Source of the DNA: Microbacterium sp. 4R-513
Lineage (GTDB): Bacteria > Actinomycetota > Actinomycetes > Actinomycetales > Microbacteriaceae
DNA length: 64,000 bases
Direction of reading: 5' to 3'
Assembly: GCF_011046485.1 (NCBI RefSeq)
Contig: NZ_CP049256.1
Coordinates: 3,472,001-3,536,000 of the forward strand
The position numbers and the translations under genes were made by a program. The notes under the pieces were generated by a model. The model ran no database searches, was not told the DNA's origin, and worked only from the letters and a program-made list of their open reading frames with translations. Shown one piece after another: positions 47,317 through 58,200 of this stretch (within the stretch, counting starts at the first letter, position 1; the number at the start of each line of letters is the position of its first letter).

Positions 47317-47322
47317 GGCTCG

Positions 47323-47330
47323 ACCATAAT
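47323..47330. promoter_or_regulatory. Overlapping divergent -10 boxes of glsA and rpe
   Basis: On the + strand CATAAT (47325-47330) is six bases before the rpe ATG at 47337. On the minus strand TATGGT (47328-47323) is six bases before the glsA GTG at 47316. The two boxes share four base pairs inside a small symmetric sequence, CCATAATGG. Both mRNAs would be leaderless, and only one polymerase could bind at a time. Confidence 0.5.
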
Positions 47331-47336
47331 GGACGC

Positions 47337-48014
47337 ATGCAGCCAGACGGAGAGCCCGGCGTCCGCATCAACCCGAGCATCCTGGCCGCCGACTTCGTCA
47401 ACATGCAGGCCGAGCTCGCCCGCATCGATGCCGCCGACTTCGTGCACGTCGACGTCATGGACAACCACTTCGTGCCCAACCTGACCTTCGGGCCGCAGAT
47501 GGTCGAGCGCATCCAGGCCACGAGCCCGGTTCCCCTCGACGTGCATCTGATGATCGATGACCCCGACCGCTGGGCGCCCGGCTATGCCGAGCTCGGCGCG
47601 GCATCCGTCACCTTCCATCTCGAAGCCGCGCGGGCGGCCGTCGCGCTCGCCCGTCGGCTGCGCGACATCGGCGCCCGCGCGGGGGTCGCCGTCAAGCCGG
47701 CGACCCCGGTCGAACCGCTCTTCGAGCACCTCCACGAGTTCGACCAGATCCTCGTCATGACGGTCGAGCCCGGCTTCGGCGGCCAGTCGTTCATGCCCGA
47801 GACGATGCCGAAGCTCACGGCGCTTTCGGCCGAGGCGCGACGTCGCGGGTCCGCGGTGTGGCTCCAGGTCGACGGCGGCATCTCGGCCTCGACGATCGCG
47901 CAGGCCGCCGACGCGGGAGCCGACACCTTCGTCGCGGGCTCGGCGGTGTTCGGCGCCGATGACCCGGATGCCGCGATCGCGGCGCTCCGCGACCTGGCGG
48001 CGCACCGGCACTGA
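47337..48014 (+). CDS. rpe: Ribulose-phosphate 3-epimerase
   Basis: Rpe interconverts ribulose 5-phosphate and xylulose 5-phosphate in the pentose phosphate pathway. The 225-residue TIM barrel has [39 protein letters not shown] with metal-binding His/Asp, [14 protein letters not shown] and [10 protein letters not shown]. The ATG at 47337 follows a -10-like box by six bases and has no ribosome-binding site. Its neighbour in mycobacteria is also rsmB. Confidence 0.95.
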   Translation: MQPDGEPGVRINPSILAADFVNMQAELARIDAADFVHVDVMDNHFVPNLTFGPQMVERIQATSPVPLDVHLMIDDPDRWAPGYAELGAASVTFHLEAARAAVALARRLRDIGARAGVAVKPATPVEPLFEHLHEFDQILVMTVEPGFGGQSFMPETMPKLTALSAEARRRGSAVWLQVDGGISASTIAQAADAGADTFVAGSAVFGADDPDAAIAALRDLAAHRH

Positions 48015-48070
48015 CCCGGTCCGCGAAGACTGGCGGAGTCACGGGGGACCGAGGCATCCGTCCCGCCCGC

Positions 48071-48076
48071 TACCCT
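48071..48076 (+). promoter_or_regulatory. -10 box of hisE, likely leaderless
   Basis: TACCCT is followed by six bases and GTG at 48083. The spacing matches other leaderless starts of the window and picks the GTG over the ATG at 48080. Confidence 0.45.
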
Positions 48077-48082
48077 GGCATG

Positions 48083-48346
48083 GTGAAGACGTTCGACGAG
48101 CTGTTCGCCGAGCTCTCCGCGAAAGCGGTCGAGCGGCCCGAGGGATCGGGCACCGTCGCCGAGCTCGACGCGGGTGTGCACCACATCGGCAAGAAGATCG
48201 TCGAAGAGGCCGCCGAGGTCTGGATGGCGGCGGAGTACGAGTCGACGGATGCCGCGGCCGAGGAGATCTCGCAGCTGCTGTACCACCTGCAGGTCCTCAT
48301 GATCTCGAAGGGCCTGGGGCTCGAGGACGTCTATCGACATCTCTGA
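48083..48346 (+). CDS. hisE: Phosphoribosyl-ATP pyrophosphatase
   Basis: HisE removes pyrophosphate from PR-ATP, the second step of histidine synthesis. The 87-residue protein reads [20 protein letters not shown] and has [20 protein letters not shown], the metal-binding E-E-A-x-E region of the MazG-like fold. It is separate from hisI, which lies downstream. The ATG at 48080 would add one residue; the GTG at 48083 fits the leaderless spacing. hisG follows after 46 bp. Confidence 0.93.
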   Translation: MKTFDELFAELSAKAVERPEGSGTVAELDAGVHHIGKKIVEEAAEVWMAAEYESTDAAAEEISQLLYHLQVLMISKGLGLEDVYRHL

Positions 48347-48392
48347 GCGACGACTCGACCTCCGACGCTCCGACACCGAAAGCCACCGCCGC

Positions 48393-49235
48393 ATGCTGCG
48401 AATCGCCGTGCCCAACAAGGGCTCGCTCGCCGAGACCGCTTCCGAGATGCTCTCCGAGGCCGGATACGTCGGCCGACGCGACCCGAAGGACCTCCACGTC
48501 ATCGACCCGCAGAACGAGGTCGAGTTCTTCTACCTGCGCCCCAAGGACATCGCGACCTACGTCGGGTCCGGCGCGCTCGATGTCGGCATCACGGGCCGGG
48601 ACCTGCTTCTGGACGCACGGATGCCGGGGGCCCGCGAGATCGAAGCCCTCGGGTTCGCCGGGTCGACCTTCCGCTTCGCGGCGCCTCCCGGACGCTTCGC
48701 CGACGTCGGCGATCTCGAGGGCATCCGCATCGCCACCTCGTACCCGGGCCTCGTGGACGCGTTCCTCGACGAGCGCGGCGTCGCCGCCGACCTGGTGCCG
48801 CTCGACGGAGCGGTGGAGTCCGCCGTCCGGCTGGGCGTCGCGGACGCGATCGCCGACGTCGTCGAGACCGGGACGACCCTGCGACAGGCGGGCCTGGAGA
48901 TCTTCGGCCCCGTCATCCTGAACTCCGAGGCCGTGCTCATCGCGGCGCCGGAGGAGGCGGACGGCACCGAGACGCTTCTCCGCCGACTGCGCGGCGTCAT
49001 GGTCGCGCGCCGGTACGTGCTCATCGACTACGACCTGCCGGCGCACCTCGTCGACGAGGCGGTCAAGGTCGCCCCGGGCATCGAGTCGCCGACGATCTCG
49101 CCGCTTCGGGACCCGGAGTGGGTCGCCGTGCGGGTCATGAGCCCTCGCAAGGGCGTCAATCAGGTCATGGACGCGCTGTACGCGATCGGCGCGCGCGCGA
49201 TCCTCGTGACCGCGATCCACAACGCGAGGCTCTGA
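48393..49235 (+). CDS. hisG: ATP phosphoribosyltransferase (long form)
   Basis: HisG starts histidine synthesis by joining ATP and PRPP. The 280-residue length marks the long form, which carries its own C-terminal regulatory, histidine-binding domain and does not need HisZ. Motifs include [32 protein letters not shown], and the PRPP site [19 protein letters not shown]. The stop shares a base with the hisF start. Confidence 0.95.
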   Translation: MLRIAVPNKGSLAETASEMLSEAGYVGRRDPKDLHVIDPQNEVEFFYLRPKDIATYVGSGALDVGITGRDLLLDARMPGAREIEALGFAGSTFRFAAPPGRFADVGDLEGIRIATSYPGLVDAFLDERGVAADLVPLDGAVESAVRLGVADAIADVVETGTTLRQAGLEIFGPVILNSEAVLIAAPEEADGTETLLRRLRGVMVARRYVLIDYDLPAHLVDEAVKVAPGIESPTISPLRDPEWVAVRVMSPRKGVNQVMDALYAIGARAILVTAIHNARL

Positions 49236-50029
49236 TGTCGCTCGTCACCCGCGTCATCCCGTGCCTCGACGTCGCGGGCGGCCGCGTCGTGAAGGGCGTC
49301 AACTTCGAGAACCTCCGCGACATGGGCGACCCCGTCGAGCTCGCTCGTCTGTACTTCGACCAGGGAGCCGACGAGATCACCTTCCTCGACGTCACGGCGA
49401 CGGTCGACGAGCGCGCGACGACCTACGACGTCGTGCGCCGCACCGCCGAGCAGGTCTTCATCCCGCTGACGGTCGGCGGGGGAGTGCGCTCGACCGACGA
49501 CGTGGCACGCCTGCTCTCGGTCGGCGCCGACAAGATCGGCGTGAACTCCGCCGCGATCGCCCGCCCGGAGCTGCTCGACGAGATCGCCGACCGCTTCGGT
49601 GCGCAGGTGCTCGTCCTCTCGCTCGACGTCAAGCGCGTCTCGGCCGAGCGCGCCGGGCAGATCCCGTCCGGGTTCGTGGTGACGACCCACGGCGGCCGCA
49701 CCGAGACCGATCTCGATGCCCTCGCGTGGGCCCGCGAGGCGATCGAACGAGGCGCGGGCGAGCTCCTCGTCAACTCCATCGACGCGGACGGCACGCGCGA
49801 GGGCTTCGACCTCGAGCTCGTCTCGCTCATGCGTGAGGTCTCGAGCGTGCCCGTCATCGCCTCGGGGGGAGCCGGTGCCGTCGAGCACTTCGCACCCGCC
49901 GTCCACGCCGGCGCCGACGCCGTGCTCGCGGCATCCGTCTTCCACTCCGGCCAGCTGACCGTCGGCGACGTCAAGGCGTCGCTCGTCGCGGCCGGTATCC
50001 CCGTCCGAGAGACCGAGGTCGCAGCATGA
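49235..50029 (+). CDS. hisF: Imidazole glycerol phosphate synthase subunit HisF
   Basis: HisF is the cyclase subunit that uses ammonia from HisH. The 264-residue barrel has [19 protein letters not shown] with the catalytic Asp, [18 protein letters not shown], the second Asp in [16 protein letters not shown], and [13 protein letters not shown]. The ATG overlaps the hisG stop (TGATG) and the stop overlaps hisI (ATGA). hisH, hisA, hisB, hisC and hisD are not in this window. Confidence 0.96.
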   Translation: MSLVTRVIPCLDVAGGRVVKGVNFENLRDMGDPVELARLYFDQGADEITFLDVTATVDERATTYDVVRRTAEQVFIPLTVGGGVRSTDDVARLLSVGADKIGVNSAAIARPELLDEIADRFGAQVLVLSLDVKRVSAERAGQIPSGFVVTTHGGRTETDLDALAWAREAIERGAGELLVNSIDADGTREGFDLELVSLMREVSSVPVIASGGAGAVEHFAPAVHAGADAVLAASVFHSGQLTVGDVKASLVAAGIPVRETEVAA

Positions 50030-50385
50030 GCGAGACCGTCGAGGAGCGCGTCGCGCGCGTCGAGTTCAACGACCAGGGCCTCGTGGCGGCCATCGTCCAG
50101 CAGTGGGACTCGCTCGAGGTCCTCATGCTCGGGTGGATGGATGCCGAGGCCCTCCGCCGCACCCTCACCGAGGGTCGCGTCACCTTCTGGTCCCGGTCGC
50201 GGCAGGAGTACTGGCGCAAGGGCGACACGTCCGGGAACATCCAGCTCGTCCGCGGCGCCCGTCTGGACTGCGACGGCGATGCGATCCTGCTGCAGGTCGA
50301 GCAGATCGGGCCGGCCTGCCACACGGGCACCCGCACGTGCTTCGACTCCGACGACCTCGACCCGGTCCGCGGACCCGAGAAGTGA
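50026..50385 (+). CDS. hisI: Phosphoribosyl-AMP cyclohydrolase
   Basis: HisI opens the adenine ring of PR-AMP. The 119-residue protein has [60 protein letters not shown] and the final Cys in GTRTCF; the Asp and Cys residues bind magnesium and zinc. It overlaps hisF by four bases and the next gene by four. Confidence 0.95.
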   Translation: MSETVEERVARVEFNDQGLVAAIVQQWDSLEVLMLGWMDAEALRRTLTEGRVTFWSRSRQEYWRKGDTSGNIQLVRGARLDCDGDAILLQVEQIGPACHTGTRTCFDSDDLDPVRGPEK

Positions 50386-50990
50386 TCGCCCGCGCACGGC
50401 TCCTCGCCGTCGTCGCGACCGTGCTCGCGGGCGCGGTCGGCATCATCTCCTCGACGCAGACGTGGCTCACTGTCGTGCTGAACGACGGCGCGAAGCACTC
50501 CCTCGCCGTGGCCGGGGCCGACGCCATCCCGGTGCTCGCCCCGCTGAGCCTCGCCGCTCTCGCCCTCGGAGCGGCGCTGTCGATCGTGGGACTCGTCCTC
50601 CGGTACGTCTTCGGCGCCCTCGCCCTCGCGATCGGCGCCGTCTCCGGCATCCTCACCGCCCAGGTGGCCTTCGCCCGGCCGCTGTCATCCGTCGCTTCGA
50701 CCGTGACGACGGCGACGGGTCTCACGGGTGAGAAGGCCGTCTCGGACCTCGTGCTGCGGATCGAGCCGACACTCTGGCCCGCCGTGACGCTCTTCGCGTG
50801 GATCGTCCTCGTCGGCGCCGGCGTCCTCACGGTCGTCACGGCGCGACGGTGGCGGGGGAGCGGCCGGAAGTACACGGCGGATGCCACGACCCCGGCCTCC
50901 GCAGCGACCGGCCCCGCGGCATCCCGGCCCCACGACGCCATCGACTCGTGGGACGACCTGTCGCGCGGCGACGATCCCACCGCCCGCTAG
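50382..50990 (+). CDS. Trp operon-associated membrane protein
   Basis: The 202-residue protein has four predicted membrane helices (about 5-23, 43-62, 66-90 and 127-148) with STQTWLTVVLNDG after the first, a mark of the family found beside trp genes in actinobacteria (as with Rv1610). Its role is not known. The C-terminal tail is Ala/Asp-rich and soluble. It is coupled to hisI by GTGA. In many relatives trpE lies between these two genes; it is absent here. Confidence 0.82.
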   Translation: MIARARLLAVVATVLAGAVGIISSTQTWLTVVLNDGAKHSLAVAGADAIPVLAPLSLAALALGAALSIVGLVLRYVFGALALAIGAVSGILTAQVAFARPLSSVASTVTTATGLTGEKAVSDLVLRIEPTLWPAVTLFAWIVLVGAGVLTVVTARRWRGSGRKYTADATTPASAATGPAASRPHDAIDSWDDLSRGDDPTAR

Positions 50991-50993
50991 ACT
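50988..50993 (+). promoter_or_regulatory. -10 box sharing the stop codon of the Trp-associated gene
   Basis: TAGACT begins with the TAG stop at 50988-50990 and lies 30 bp before the next ATG at 51024, with GGAGG in between. Confidence 0.5.
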
Positions 50994-51023
50994 GGGGCAG
51001 CCCGCGCACTACGGAGGAAATCC

Positions 51024-51254
51024 ATGAGCAACCCCATCGGCGACCCCGGCCACGGACACTCGCCGGCAGCTTGGACGGCCGTCATCATCGGCCTCGTCGC
51101 GATCGCGATCGGCACGTTCTTCTTCTTCCTCGACATGCCCGCTTTCGTGTGGGCGGCCGCGGTCCTGCTGGTCATCGGTCTCATCGTGGGCTGGATCATG
51201 GCCCGGATGGGCTATGGCGTGAACGGCCCCAAGTACAAGGCGAAAGAGCACTGA
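51024..51254 (+). CDS. Small two-helix membrane protein of the HGxxPAAW type
   Basis: The 76-residue product has the motif HGHSPAAWTA at residues 10-19 and two membrane helices (about 18-37 and 42-60). Proteins with this motif stand next to trp genes across actinobacteria. Function unknown. GGAGGAAATCC precedes the ATG. trpC follows after 35 bp. Confidence 0.85.
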   Translation: MSNPIGDPGHGHSPAAWTAVIIGLVAIAIGTFFFFLDMPAFVWAAAVLLVIGLIVGWIMARMGYGVNGPKYKAKEH

Positions 51255-51289
51255 GCATCCGAGCCGGGCGAGCGCCAGTGATCGGGACG

Positions 51290-52099
51290 ATGCTCGCCGA
51301 CCTCACCGCCGGTGCGGTGGAGGATGCCGAGGCCCGCGCCCTCGAGCGGCCGCTCGCCGCGGTCGAGGCCGCCGCAGCCGCGCAGTCGCCCGCCCGCGAC
51401 GCCCTCGCGGCCCTCGCGCCGGCCGATCGCGTCAAGATCATCGCCGAGGTCAAGCGCGCGAGCCCGTCGCGCGGCGACCTCGCGTCGATCCCCGACCCCG
51501 CTCTTCAGGCGCGGCTGTACGAGCAGGGCGGTGCCTCGGCCATCTCGGTGCTGACCGAGGGACGGCGCTTCAAGGGCAGCCTCGCAGACCTCGAGGCGGT
51601 CAAGGCCGCCGTCGCGCTCCCCGTGCTGCGCAAGGACTTCATCGCGACGGAGTACCAGGTGCTCGAGGCGCGCGCCTCGGGCGCGGACCTCGTGCTCCTC
51701 ATCGTCGCGGCGCTCGAGCAGGATGTGCTCGCGCGCCTCCACGCGCTCACGCTCGACCTCGGCATGACGCCGCTCGTCGAGACCCACTCGGCTGACGAGG
51801 TCGACCGCGCCGCCGACATCGGCGCGAAGCTCGTCGGCGTCAACGCCCGCGACCTGTCGACGTTCGAGCTGGACCGCGACCTGTTCGGCCGGCTGGCCGA
51901 GCGCATCCCGGCCGACGCGATCAGGATCGCAGAGTCCGCGGTCCTCGCTCCCGAGGATGTCGCACACTACCGGTCGGCGGGAGCCGACGTCGTGCTGATC
52001 GGCGAGGCGCTCGTGACGGGCGATCCCGTCGCGACGCTCGGAGCATTCCTGGAGGCAGGCAAGTGCGCCGTACTGAGCGAGCGGAGCGAGACGAAGTGA
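51290..52099 (+). CDS. trpC: Indole-3-glycerol phosphate synthase
   Basis: TrpC makes indole-3-glycerol phosphate. The 269-residue barrel has the catalytic Lys and Glu in [36 protein letters not shown], and [14 protein letters not shown], and the late [14 protein letters not shown] prefer ATG 51290; a GTG at 51278 in frame would add four residues. It is the stand-alone form, not fused to TrpF. The stop overlaps trpB (GTGA). trpE, trpG, trpD and trpF are not seen. Confidence 0.94.
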   Translation: MLADLTAGAVEDAEARALERPLAAVEAAAAAQSPARDALAALAPADRVKIIAEVKRASPSRGDLASIPDPALQARLYEQGGASAISVLTEGRRFKGSLADLEAVKAAVALPVLRKDFIATEYQVLEARASGADLVLLIVAALEQDVLARLHALTLDLGMTPLVETHSADEVDRAADIGAKLVGVNARDLSTFELDRDLFGRLAERIPADAIRIAESAVLAPEDVAHYRSAGADVVLIGEALVTGDPVATLGAFLEAGKCAVLSERSETK

Positions 52100-53370
52100 C
52101 GCTGCTGCGTGAAGCAAAAGGCCCCTTCTTCGGCGAGTTCGGCGGGCGGTACATGCCGGAATCGCTCATCGCCGCCATCGACGAGCTGACGGCCGTGTAC
52201 GAGGCCGCGATCGTGGACCCCGCGTTCCTCGCCGAGTTCGCCGAGCTCCTTCGTTCCTACGCCGGCCGTCCGTCGGTGATCACCGAGGTGCCCCGCTTCG
52301 CGGAGCACGCCGGGGGAGCCCGCGTCTTCCTCAAGCGCGAAGACCTCAACCACACCGGCTCGCACAAGATCAACAACGTGCTCGGCCAGGCGCTCCTCAC
52401 GAAGCGGCTCGGCAAGACGCGCGTCATCGCCGAGACGGGTGCCGGGCAGCACGGCGTCGCCACGGCGACAGCCGCTGCGCTCTTCGGCTTCGAGTGCACG
52501 ATCTACATGGGCGAGGTCGACACGGAGCGGCAGGCGCTCAACGTCGCCCGGATGCGGCTCCTCGGCGCCGAGGTCGTGCCCGTCAAGACCGGCTCCCGCA
52601 CGCTAAAGGACGCGATCAACGACGCGTACCGCGACTGGGTCGCGAGCGTCGAGACGACGAACTACATCTTCGGGACGGCGGCGGGGCCGCATCCGTTCCC
52701 CGCGATGGTGCGCGACTTCCAGAAGATCATCGGCGAAGAGGCTCGTGCGCAGCTCCTCGACGAGCTCGGCCGCCTGCCCGACGCCGTCCTCGCGTGCGTC
52801 GGCGGCGGCTCCAACGCGATCGGCATGTTCGACGCGTTCCTCGACGACGAGGGCGTCAAGCTCTACGGGGTGGAGGCGGCCGGGGACGGCGTCGACACGC
52901 CCCGGCACGCGGCATCCATCGAGCGCGGGCGCCCCGGCGTGCTGCACGGCGCGAAGACCTTCGTCCTGCAGGACGAGGACGGCCAGACGATCGAGTCGCA
53001 CTCCATCTCGGCGGGCCTCGACTACCCGGGCGTCGGCCCCGAGCACTCGTGGCTGGCTTCGATCGGCCGCGCGGAGTACATTCCGGCGACAGACGACGAG
53101 GCGATGCAGGCCCTCCGGCTCCTGAGCCGCACCGAGGGCATCATCCCCGCCATCGAGTCGGCGCACGCCCTCGCGGGCGCCCTGCGCATCGGGCGCGAGC
53201 TCGGCCCCGACGCCGTGCTGGCGGTGTGCCTCTCGGGACGCGGCGACAAGGACATGGACACCGCCGCCCGCTACTTCGACCTCTACGACGGCACGACACC
53301 CGAAGAGGGCTCGCCGGTCGAGTCGCCGGAGCACAGCGACGCCGCCTCGGGCGAAGGCGTGCAGCTGTGA
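52096..53370 (+). CDS. trpB: Tryptophan synthase beta chain
   Basis: TrpB condenses indole and serine using PLP. The 424-residue protein has [14 protein letters not shown], the PLP Lys91 in [34 protein letters not shown], and the phosphate loop [12 protein letters not shown]. It ends with an extra acidic, Ser/Glu-rich tail of about 20 residues. The GTG at 52096 overlaps the trpC stop, and the stop overlaps trpA. Confidence 0.96.
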   Translation: MTLLREAKGPFFGEFGGRYMPESLIAAIDELTAVYEAAIVDPAFLAEFAELLRSYAGRPSVITEVPRFAEHAGGARVFLKREDLNHTGSHKINNVLGQALLTKRLGKTRVIAETGAGQHGVATATAAALFGFECTIYMGEVDTERQALNVARMRLLGAEVVPVKTGSRTLKDAINDAYRDWVASVETTNYIFGTAAGPHPFPAMVRDFQKIIGEEARAQLLDELGRLPDAVLACVGGGSNAIGMFDAFLDDEGVKLYGVEAAGDGVDTPRHAASIERGRPGVLHGAKTFVLQDEDGQTIESHSISAGLDYPGVGPEHSWLASIGRAEYIPATDDEAMQALRLLSRTEGIIPAIESAHALAGALRIGRELGPDAVLAVCLSGRGDKDMDTAARYFDLYDGTTPEEGSPVESPEHSDAASGEGVQL

Positions 53371-54161
53371 GCTCGCGGGTCGCGGCGGCGATCGACGCCG
53401 CCAAGGCGGAGGGGCGCGGAGCCTTCGTGGGCTACCTCCCGCTCGGATTCCCCGACCTCGAGACGAGCATCGAGGCCGCCGTCACGCTCGCCGAGAACGG
53501 CGCCGACGTGCTCGAGCTCGGCCCTCCCTACTCCGACCCCGTCATGGACGGCACGATCATCCAGGAGGCGACGCAGGCGGCCCTCGCGGGGGGCTTCCGC
53601 ATGCGCGACACCTTCACGGCCGTCGAGGCGATCGCCAGCCGCGTCGATGTGCCCGTGCTCGTCATGACGTACTGGAACCCCGTCGTGCAGTACGGCGTCG
53701 ACCGCTACGCCGACGACCTCCTCGCCGCCGGCGGTGCCGGCCTCATCACGCCCGACATCACGCCGGACGCGGCGGAGGACTGGATCGCCGCGAGCACCCG
53801 CACCGGCCTCGACCGCGTCTTCCTCGCGGCGCCGACGTCGACCGACGAGCGCCTCGAGATGATCGTCCGCAGCACGACCGGGTTCGTGTACACGGTCTCG
53901 ACGATGGGCATCACGGGCGAGCGGGCGCAGCTGGATGCCGCAGCCCGCACGCTCGTCGCACGCTTGCGCGAGCACGGGGCCGGCCACACGTGCGTCGGCA
54001 TCGGCATCTCGAACGCCGAGCAGGTCGGCGGCGTGCTCGAGTACGCCGACGGAGCGATCGTCGGCACGGCGCTCGTCCGGGCGCTGCGCGACGGCGGGCT
54101 CGACGGTCTCGCCGAGACCGCGCGGGCCCTCGCCGCGGGCACACGCGGGCGCGCGAACTAG
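53367..54161 (+). CDS. trpA: Tryptophan synthase alpha chain
   Basis: TrpA splits indole-3-glycerol phosphate and passes indole to TrpB. The 264-residue barrel has the catalytic Glu50 and Asp57 in [53 protein letters not shown] and [11 protein letters not shown]. The usual P-F-S-D-P reads P-Y-S-D-P, a mild variation. It is coupled to trpB by GTGA. Its TAG stop is part of the next -10 box. Confidence 0.95.
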   Translation: MSSRVAAAIDAAKAEGRGAFVGYLPLGFPDLETSIEAAVTLAENGADVLELGPPYSDPVMDGTIIQEATQAALAGGFRMRDTFTAVEAIASRVDVPVLVMTYWNPVVQYGVDRYADDLLAAGGAGLITPDITPDAAEDWIAASTRTGLDRVFLAAPTSTDERLEMIVRSTTGFVYTVSTMGITGERAQLDAAARTLVARLREHGAGHTCVGIGISNAEQVGGVLEYADGAIVGTALVRALRDGGLDGLAETARALAAGTRGRAN

Positions 54162-54164
54162 ACT
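54159..54164 (+). promoter_or_regulatory. -10 box of lgt sharing the trpA stop codon
   Basis: TAGACT begins with the trpA TAG and is 47 bp before the lgt ATG. AAGGA precedes that ATG. Confidence 0.5.
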
Positions 54165-54211
54165 TCTCAGGTCGGCCGCGGCCGATCCCCCCTGCCTCGA
54201 AGGACACACCC

Positions 54212-55192
54212 ATGATGAATGCCGCTCTGAGCCTTGCGGGAGGCGTGGCCGCCAGCATCCCGAGTCCCTCGGTGAGCTACATCGACCTCGGACCGTTCCG
54301 CATCCACTTCTACGCGCTGTGCATCATCGCGGGCATCATCGTCGCGGTCTTCATGACGAACCACCGCCTCACCAAGCGGGGCGCCGAGCCGTGGGTCGTC
54401 ATCGACATCGCGCTGCTGGCCGTGCCGCTCGCGATCATCGGCGCGCGGATCTACCACGTCGCGACCCACCCCGGCTTCTACTTCGGGCCCGGCACCGACA
54501 TCTGGGCGGTGTTCCGCATCTGGGAGGGCGGCATCGCGATCTACGGCGCCCTCATCGGCGGTGCGATCGGCGCATGGCTCGGCTGCAAGTGGACCGGCAT
54601 CCGGTTCTGGACGTTCGCCGACGCCCTCGCCCCGGGACTCCTCCTCGCGCAGGCGCTGGGCCGCTTCGGCAACTGGTTCAACCAGGAGCTCTTCGGCCTG
54701 CCCACCGACCTCCCGTGGGGCCTCGAGATCGACGCCGACAACCCGGCGTTCCCTGCAGGGCTGCCCGCCGACACGCTCTTCCACCCGACGTTCCTCTACG
54801 AGGTCGTCTGGAACGTGCTGGGCGTCCTCTTCCTCCTGTGGGTCGGCAAGAAGTTCCGCCTGCAGTGGGGCCGCCTCTTCGCCCTGTACCTCGTCTGGTA
54901 CAGCGCCGGGCGCATCGTCTGGGAGACCATCCGGATCGACCCGAGCGAGATCTACTTCGGCCTCCGGACGAACGTGTGGGCGGCGATCTTCGGGGTGCTC
55001 CTCGGCATCGTGATCTTCTTCGTGCAGAAGCGGCGCCACCCGGGCCTCGAGCCCTCGCCGTACGTGCCCGGCCGCGAATGGAAGCCCAAGGGGGCTGTAC
55101 AATCGCAGGACACCGACTTCGTCGACGTCAGCGAACCACCCGCCGACGATGTCGAGCAGCGCGCCGCCACAAGCACTGTCGCCTCGAAGTAA
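54212..55192 (+). CDS. lgt: Prolipoprotein diacylglyceryl transferase
   Basis: Lgt moves a diacylglyceryl group from phosphatidylglycerol to the lipobox Cys of prolipoproteins. The 326-residue membrane protein has about seven helices, the catalytic His region HFYALCIIAGIIVA, the ARIYHVATHPGFY loop, and the Lgt signature LGRFGNWFNQELFG. A soluble acidic tail of about 40 residues follows. Two ATGs stand in a row at 54212 and 54215; the first is seven bases from AAGGA. Confidence 0.95.
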   Translation: MMNAALSLAGGVAASIPSPSVSYIDLGPFRIHFYALCIIAGIIVAVFMTNHRLTKRGAEPWVVIDIALLAVPLAIIGARIYHVATHPGFYFGPGTDIWAVFRIWEGGIAIYGALIGGAIGAWLGCKWTGIRFWTFADALAPGLLLAQALGRFGNWFNQELFGLPTDLPWGLEIDADNPAFPAGLPADTLFHPTFLYEVVWNVLGVLFLLWVGKKFRLQWGRLFALYLVWYSAGRIVWETIRIDPSEIYFGLRTNVWAAIFGVLLGIVIFFVQKRRHPGLEPSPYVPGREWKPKGAVQSQDTDFVDVSEPPADDVEQRAATSTVASK

Positions 55193-55273
55193 CCCACTGC
55201 ACATCTGAGATGCAGCACAGCTAGCACCCCGGGCCGACGGCGTCCCATTTCGAGTCAAGTGAGGACGGTTGGT

Positions 55274-58200
55274 ATGGCCTCGAGCCCCCGTCACAACGCA
55301 CGCCCGTCGGGACCCACCGGTTTCCCCGAGAAGCAGGGCATGTACAACCCTGCCTTCGAGAAGGACGCCTGCGGCCTCGCGATGGTCGCCACCCTCCGCG
55401 GCGAGCCCGGTCACGACATCATCGCGCTGGCGCTGACGGCGCTGCGCAACCTGGAGCACCGCGGCGCGATCGGATCCGACGCCGGCACGGGCGACGGAGC
55501 GGGCATCCTGACGCAGATGCCGGATGCCTTCCTCCGCGCCGTCGTCGACTTCGAGCTTCCTCCGGTCGGCGAGTACGCGGCCGGCATGATCTTCCTCCCG
55601 CTCGACGACGAGGAGCGGGCTGCGCAGAAGGCGGGCATCGAGGAGCTCGCCGCTAGCGAGAACCTCACGGTGCTCGGCTGGCGCGAGGTGCCGACCGAGG
55701 ACGAGAACCTCGGCAAGCTCGCCTACGCCGCGCGCCCCGCCTTCGAGCAGCTGTTCGTCTCGCGTCCGGCCGTGGGCGACCAGGCCGCTCTGTCGGGCAT
55801 CGCCCTCGACCGGCGCGTGTACCGTCTGCGCAAGCGCGCCCGTACGGAGCTCGACGCCTACTTCGTCTCGCTCTCGAGCCGCACCCTGGGCTACAAGGGC
55901 ATGGTCACGACCCTCCAGCTCGAGCCGTTCTACCCCGACCTGTCGGACGAGCGCTTCATGTCGGAGCTCGCCGTCGTGCACTCCCGGTACTCGACCAACA
56001 CCTTCCCGTCGTGGCCCCTCGCGCAGCCGCTGCGGATGCTCGCGCACAACGGCGAGATCAACACCGTCAACGGCAACCGCAACTGGATGCGGGCCCGCCA
56101 GTCCCAGCTCGAGTCCGAGCTCCTCGGCGACATCGAGCCGCTGCTCCCCATCTGCACGACCGGCGCGAGCGACTCGGCGTCCTTCGACGAGGTGCTCGAG
56201 CTCCTCACCCTGACTGGCCGCAGCCTGCCGCACGCCATCATGATGATGGTCCCCGAGGCGTACGAGAAGCAGCTCGACATCGACCCAAAGCTCCGCTCAT
56301 TCTACGAGTACCACTCGATGCAGATGGAGCCGTGGGACGGCCCCGCCGCGCTCATCTTCACCGACGGCACGCTCGTCGGCGCGACGCTCGACCGCAACGG
56401 CCTGCGCCCCGGCCGCTGGACCGAGACGACCGACGGCCTCATCGTGATCGGCAGCGAGACCGGCGTGCTCGACTTCGAGCCGGAGCGCATCAAGCGCCGC
56501 GGACGCCTGCGTCCCGGACGCATGTTCCTCGTCGACACGGCGCAGCGCCGCATCATCGAGGACGACGAGATCAAGCGCAGCCTCGCCGAGCTCGAGCCGT
56601 GGCAGGACTGGCTGGACAAGGGGCGCGTCCGCCTCGCCGAGCTGCCCGAGCGCGAGCACATCGTGCACCCCATCGCCTCGATCACCCGCCGTCAGCGCAC
56701 GTTCGGGTACACCGAGGAGGAGGTGCGCATCCTCCTGACGCCGATGGGCCAGACCGGTGCCGAGCCCCTCGGCGCCATGGGCAGCGACACGCCTGTCGCC
56801 GTGCTGAGCGACCGGCCGCGCCTGCTGTTCGACTACTTCACGCAGCAGTTCGCGCAGGTGACGAACCCTCCGCTCGACTCCATCCGCGAAGAGGTCGTGA
56901 CCTCGCTCTCGCTCGGCCTCGGCCCGGAACGCAACCTCCTGACGTGGGGCCCCGACCACACGCGCGTCGTGACCCTCGACTTCCCGGTCATCGACAACGA
57001 CGAGCTCGCCAAGATCCAGCACATCGACACCGCCCTCCCGGGCCGCACCTCGGTGACGATCCGCGGCCTGTACCGCGTCGAAGCCGGTCACAAGGGCATG
57101 CAGAAGCGCCTCGCGCAGATGTGCGACGAGGTCGACCAGGCGATCGAGGACGGTGCGGAGTTCATCGTCCTGAGCGACCGCGACTCGAACAAGGACCTCG
57201 CGCCGATCCCGTCGCTGCTCATGCTCGCGGCGGTCCACCACCACCTCATCCGCAACCAGACCCGCATGAAGTGCGGTCTCGTGGTCGAGGCGGGCGACGT
57301 GCGCGAAGTGCATCACGTCGCGACGCTCATCGGATACGGGGCATCCGCCGTCAATCCGTACCTCGCGATGGAGACCGTCGAGTACCTCGTGCGCGCCGGC
57401 TACATCACCGGCATCGCCCCCGAGAAGGCCGTCAAGAACCTCATCAAGGCGCTCGGCAAGGGCGTCCTCAAGATCATGTCGAAGATGGGCATCTCGACCG
57501 TGTCGTCCTACGCGGGCGCACAGGTGTTCGAGGCGATCGGCCTCTCGCAGGAGTTCGTCGAGAAGTACTTCACCGGGACCGAGACGAAGCTCGGGGGAGT
57601 GGGGCTCGACGTCATCGCGAGCGAGAACGCCGCGCGGCACGCGTACGCGTACCCGGAGGATGCCGCGGTCCGCGCGCACGAGCGGCTCTGGACCGGTGGC
57701 GAGTACCAGTGGCGCCGCGACGGCTCGCCGCACCTCTTCAACCCCGAGACGGTCTTCCGCCTGCAGCACTCGACGCGCACGCGCCGCTACGACATCTTCC
57801 GCGAGTACACGAAGCTCGTCGACGACCAGGCGAGCGAGCTGAAGACCCTGCGCGGGCTCTTCAAGCTGCGCACGGGAGTGCGCCCGGCCGTGCCGATCGA
57901 CGAGGTCGAGCCGGTGTCGTCGATCGTGAAGCGGTTCTCCACAGGGGCGATGAGCTACGGCTCGATCTCCAAGGAGGCGCACGAGACGCTCGCGATCGCG
58001 ATGAACTCCATCGGCGCGAAGTCCAACACGGGCGAGGGCGGCGAGGACGTGGACCGGCTGCTCGACCCCGAGCGCCGCAGCGCGATCAAGCAGGTCGCCT
58101 CCGGCCGCTTCGGCGTCACGAGCCTCTACCTCACCGAGTCGGACGACATCCAGATCAAGCTCGCTCAGGGCGCGAAGCCCGGCGAGGGCGGCCAGCTGCC

